Assembly: GCA_036940085.1 (NCBI GenBank)
Contig: JALLBK010000333.1
Coordinates: 1-21,613, forward strand
Direction: 5' to 3'
DNA from: Discostella pseudostelligera
Lineage: Eukaryota; Bacillariophyta; Thalassiosirophyceae; Thalassiosirales; Thalassiosiraceae
DNA length: 21,613 nucleotides
Of the stretch, positions 18,745-21,613 are shown one piece after another. Every line of letters starts with the position of its first letter. The first letter of the stretch is position 1. A program made the position numbers and the translations under genes. The notes beneath the pieces are model-generated. The model did not search any database. It worked only from the letters and a program-made list of their open reading frames with translations, and had not been told where the DNA came from.

Positions 18745-20643
18745 TCAATCGCTTTTGCGTTTCTCGCCCGATGCAGCAAGATCACCTTCTACTACACCAG
18801 AATCAGAGTTTTGATTGACATCCGATGGAAGCGCAGCAATGATTTTTCGTATTGATTGCACAATAACAGTTTCTCCCAATGACTTCTTCCCAAGTTCGCT
18901 TTCGAACCAACTCATTATTTTCCGAGTGCTAGACTGCAACTGAACATAGGCCCAGAGAAGCCAAGTCACATGCGTACTCAGAGGAATCCACGCTAAGATT
19001 GGAGCAAAGGATGTGATGAGCGCAGAGACAGCTGCATGGACCATCCAGAACTGGAGATAACGTGATGCATCTTCCATCTTCGGCATCATGATTTCAATAG
19101 TATTGTTCCGGGTGGGATTTTGTTTCGAATTACAACTAGAAATGGAATAGCCAGCAGGCACAATCAGGCTGACATATATGACGCCAAATTGGGTAAAGTA
19201 GCTAGGCATCAGCAATGTTGGAACCGCGGGTAGCAAAGCCGATCCTTCGGTGACGGTGTTAATGATCCAATCCTTTGTTTCTGCGCGTATCAATCGTACC
19301 ATGACGAACAGATCGAGAAACGATTGCATTTTCTGGATGACCACGGAGGCTAATGTGGACGACCCTCTATTATTGCGAGAAGACTCGCCAAATGCTCTCT
19401 TTGTTATAAACGCCGTAGAACTCATAGCGGATAACACCACTGGTGACAGTCTGTCATATAACAGATCCAATGGCCTGCTGCTTTTGCCACGACGACTTAC
19501 TGATTCCGAAACGTTCTTCAATCCAGCGGGTGCTAAGACCTTGGTAACTTTTTCCTTCACTTCATCTCCAGCGATTGATGAAGGCATTAGCCTGAGCCAA
19601 ACAAAGAACACCAGCGAGATTTCATCAACAAACTTTTGTGAAAGACGAATGTTTGTCATCTGTAGTAGCCGTCCGACGAGTCCAGGCGCCTTCGTTGGCG
19701 AGGGAGAGTCTGCGGCCACAGTAAATATGCGTCCGATGAATGGTAGCAACCTTCCAGTGCGCACAATTGCATGAATAACAGAATACACAACCCAATATTT
19801 GAGCACATCAATAACCTCTGCTCTCATCATTTCCACTTCCATTTCTCGCTGTTGTTTTTGCCTCACTTTCGATGCCGTCATAGTCCTTGCAGTTCTGGTA
19901 GATGTAGCATAGTTATTTTCGTCGGAGATGGCAGCTGCAGCTTTGTAATCCATCAAATGAGGTGATAATCGTCCCAACACTGAATATGTCAGATATAATG
20001 GCTGCCAAAAACTAATGATGGAACACAAATACGTTCTAGTCGCAAAGTAGGTGACAATGCTGGGAGCAACCCGCTTTGTCCCAATCACCAACACAACATA
20101 CATGAAATGTGGTAAAAGCAATGCCAGCACCGATGATGTCCTTGCAAGCCTCTCCACAAAATTCAGATACTTTCGTAACAACATCCTCTTTTTGCGACTG
20201 TACCATGCCGATACACGTTCGACATATTGTCTCTTCTTGACATGCCGTCGTAGCAACCACAGCAATGCAATGATTGCCAATGCACCCAATTCCGCATACT
20301 TTGCCGAAGTTGACAAATCATTCTGAAATTGAATGAACCATAATGTTCCCGTACGGAGTTGAAAGTATCCCTCTCGTGCTGCAATCCATCCATGAGCCAC
20401 GGAATGTTTGGCAATAATTCGTAAGACGATGGATAGATAATGGCCAAGTATACCAAGAAGTATAAATACTGGCCGAAAAGAAATGTAGGCTAGTTTCCAA
20501 GAGGAAATGGTGGCAGCTTTCACATCATGAAAGGCAGTAGTAGCTGCGACAATGTATTCATCCCTCGATGCAAAGTGTAATTGGTCTAGAAGTGTTTGGG
20601 CATCATGGAGAATTTGATGGAGTTGGGATGCTAGGAGTTTCAT
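18745..20643 (-). CDS. Membrane protein with two TB2/DP1/HVA22 (REEP)-like modules
   Basis: This single exon encodes 632 aa. N-terminal helices (about 55-78, 117-132, 170-190) precede a first module at 210-358: FWQPLYLTYSVLG, then DVLKYWVVYSVIHAI, LLPFIGRIF and VDEISLVFFVWLRLMP. A second module at 483-580 repeats the order: FGVIYVSLIVPAGYSI, then EDASRYLQFWMVHAAVSALI, LAWIPLSTHVTWLLWAYVQL. Both follow the TB2/DP1/HVA22 plan (YP.Y.S...., DD..WL.YWVVY, WIP.Y..K, LLWL..P). Proteins of this family form hairpins that bend tubular ER membrane. A basic/charged loop (about 240-275) and a Ser/Arg-rich linker (about 375-430) sit within and between modules. ER shaping is inferred from the family; the resemblance is by eye and the double module is unusual, since REEP/HVA22 proteins normally carry one. 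Confidence 0.6.
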   Translation of the reverse strand: MKLLASQLHQILHDAQTLLDQLHFASRDEYIVAATTAFHDVKAATISSWKLAYISFRPVFILLGILGHYLSIVLRIIAKHSVAHGWIAAREGYFQLRTGTLWFIQFQNDLSTSAKYAELGALAIIALLWLLRRHVKKRQYVERVSAWYSRKKRMLLRKYLNFVERLARTSSVLALLLPHFMYVVLVIGTKRVAPSIVTYFATRTYLCSIISFWQPLYLTYSVLGRLSPHLMDYKAAAAISDENNYATSTRTARTMTASKVRQKQQREMEVEMMRAEVIDVLKYWVVYSVIHAIVRTGRLLPFIGRIFTVAADSPSPTKAPGLVGRLLQMTNIRLSQKFVDEISLVFFVWLRLMPSSIAGDEVKEKVTKVLAPAGLKNVSESVSRRGKSSRPLDLLYDRLSPVVLSAMSSTAFITKRAFGESSRNNRGSSTLASVVIQKMQSFLDLFVMVRLIRAETKDWIINTVTEGSALLPAVPTLLMPSYFTQFGVIYVSLIVPAGYSISSCNSKQNPTRNNTIEIMMPKMEDASRYLQFWMVHAAVSALITSFAPILAWIPLSTHVTWLLWAYVQLQSSTRKIMSWFESELGKKSLGETVIVQSIRKIIAALPSDVNQNSDSGVVEGDLAASGEKRKSD

Positions 20644-21038
20644 TATTGTTTGTCTTCGTTGGCGTCCCCGCCGTTCGTTCTGCTTATGCGTGTAAGTACA
20701 CCCCTCTTTCGCGTAATACCCTCACAGCGAGCGTGTAGGATGGTTTATTATCATCGTCGTCGTCGTCATCATCGTCATGATCAGGCAATTATTATTGGAA
20801 GGGGGTACTATTGGTAGGAGGATCATGCAAAGTCGGTTTGCATGTCGATCTCGACCGTACGTAAAATAAAATAGGGAAAACAGTTAAAAACTACTCACCT
20901 TCACCAAATCAATAACTTGTTGGATTNGTAGTTAGTAACTAGGTCTTACTAATTATTAACTAGCGTCATCTGGGACCAACTGGTTGCAGATGACTCAGTG
21001 TAATATGAATGTTCTCACAAATAATTTCTCCAATTTTC
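20644..21038. other. Upstream region with TCR triplet run, hairpins and an ambiguous base
   Basis: This is the promoter side of the HVA22-like gene. A (TCR)9 triplet run lies at 20751-20777. The ambiguous base N is at 20927. Two adjacent stem-loops follow: TTAGTAA/TTACTAA (20932-20938, 20946-20952) and a longer one at 20965-20994. No gene is seen. Confidence 0.5.
20965..20994. repeat. 30-nt imperfect palindrome (stem-loop)
   Basis: The outer arms GTCATCTG (20965-20972) and CAGATGAC (20987-20994) are perfectly complementary. The inner arms ACCA (20975-20978) and TGGT (20981-20984) extend the stem across a 2-nt internal mismatch, leaving a 2-nt loop. Confidence 0.8.
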
Positions 21039-21488
21039 CTATACTAATCCAGTTGCACCTTCACCTGCATTATCATTATTGTCATTATTGGGCATGTCCA
21101 GTTCTGGCGCATCATTTTGTGCCCTCAAATTCATAGGATTCTGATAACAGTCGATTGTGTTGTGGTTGAATTTGTTGCAGATGGTGCAGAACATTTTCCT
21201 CTTCCTCTTTTTTGCAGATACAACAATACGATCGATGACGCCGGGTGCACGTTCGATATTTTTCTTTGGTCGTCCCACCTTATTTGCAGACACCCACTCA
21301 GGGCAGTACTTGATATCATCCTCTTGATTGTACTTACTCATGACAAGTCGAATATTCACCGAGCCATTGCATGTCAACTCCATTGGATATTGTTTACGCC
21401 AATGTGATGTCGTCAACCAAAATGGCATTACTGACAACCTAGTAAATGCCGGATTGGGAATGTCTCCTGCATCGGCTAAGACAGCCAT
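21039..21488 (-). pseudogene. C-terminal remnant of a Mutator-like (MULE) transposase with CCHC zinc knuckle
   Basis: The 149-aa frame has GRPKKN (72-77), a basic stretch AKKRKRK and CTICNKFNHNTIDC (101-114), a C-X2-C-X4-H-X4-C zinc knuckle. The order 'W....P....GRPKK..., basic, C..C...HN...C' is the usual end of MULE/MuDR-type transposases and related SWIM proteins. No DDE catalytic core is visible in the 125 bp upstream to the window edge, and the preceding sequence is not coding in the same frame. It may be a decayed fragment, or the final exon of an element extending to the right. Alternatively it is a small host zinc-knuckle protein. The tail is Asn/Asp-rich and ends GATGLV. Confidence 0.45.
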
Positions 21489-21550
21489 GTGAACACATGG
21501 AATTCAAAAATAAGAATGGAAAAAGACCAAGAATTGACTTGTAGGTGATG

Positions 21551-21613
21551 AAAAAGGTGCAAAAATGCTCCAGTCGGCTTATCCCCATATGATAAGCCGA
21601 CTTTCACCTTTTT
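21551..21613. repeat. Nested inverted repeat at the right window edge
   Basis: Inner arms AGTCGGCTTATC (21572-21583) and GATAAGCCGACT (21591-21602) pair perfectly over 12 bp around a 7-nt loop. Outer arms AAAAAGGTG (21551-21559) and CACCTTTTT (21605-21613) pair perfectly over 9 bp, with an asymmetric bulge on the left. The outer arm runs to the last base, so pairing may continue beyond the window. Confidence 0.85.

Noticed and set aside
19250..19774. 174-aa plus-strand open frame
   Set aside because: It is antisense to the HVA22-like coding region and has no domain features.

Overview
The window reads as nuclear DNA of a photosynthetic stramenopile, most likely a centric diatom of the Thalassiosira/Skeletonema type. 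Three observations support this. Genes are compact with short GT-AG introns (about 74-152 bp). Several proteins open with an ER signal peptide ending in a Phe-containing ASAF-like motif (VSA|FQ, VAA|FS, TIS|FQ), the entry code for a secondary plastid inside the ER. The gene content mixes eukaryotic core genes with plastid genes. A centric rather than pennate diatom is only inferred, from a TMEM237-like (ciliary) gene. The species cannot be fixed.

Layout from left to right: a multi-pass membrane protein (+, 20-1189) converges on cyclin H (-, 1323-2633). Cyclin H diverges from a TMEM237-like four-helix membrane protein (+, 3297-4028). That gene converges on PIGZ, the enzyme adding the fourth mannose to GPI (-, two exons, 4092-6322). 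PIGZ diverges from a predicted Tat-targeted thylakoid-lumen coiled-coil protein (+, 6574-7722). Next come a PhyH-type dioxygenase (-, 7806-8960), a plastid-targeted coiled-coil protein (+, two exons, 9455-10899), a plastid-targeted lysyl-tRNA synthetase with a WHEP domain (-, two exons, 11104-13193), a major facilitator transporter (-, two exons, 13671-16128), a six-exon EF-hand membrane/coiled-coil protein (+, 16832-18318), a protein with two TB2/DP1/HVA22-like modules (-, 18745-20643), and a zinc-knuckle transposase remnant next to hairpin-forming sequence at the right edge (21039-21613).

Genes alternate strand, so most promoters are shared head-to-head regions of 250-700 bp and most 3' ends face each other across 60-430 bp. 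There is no operon or single pathway. Three products are probably plastid proteins (lumen coiled coil, second coiled coil, LysRS). Three others probably act at the ER or endomembranes (PIGZ, the HVA22-like protein, the first membrane protein). The shared theme lies in the promoters: GGCGGGAA/TTTCCCGCC (E2F/DP-like) clusters occur in four intergenic regions, and duplicated CCACGTGG/GCCACGTG (G-box-like) elements in two.

I see no rRNA, tRNA, CRISPR array or complete mobile element. All four multi-exon models were built by matching reading frame, phase and splice consensus by eye; none was checked against transcripts.
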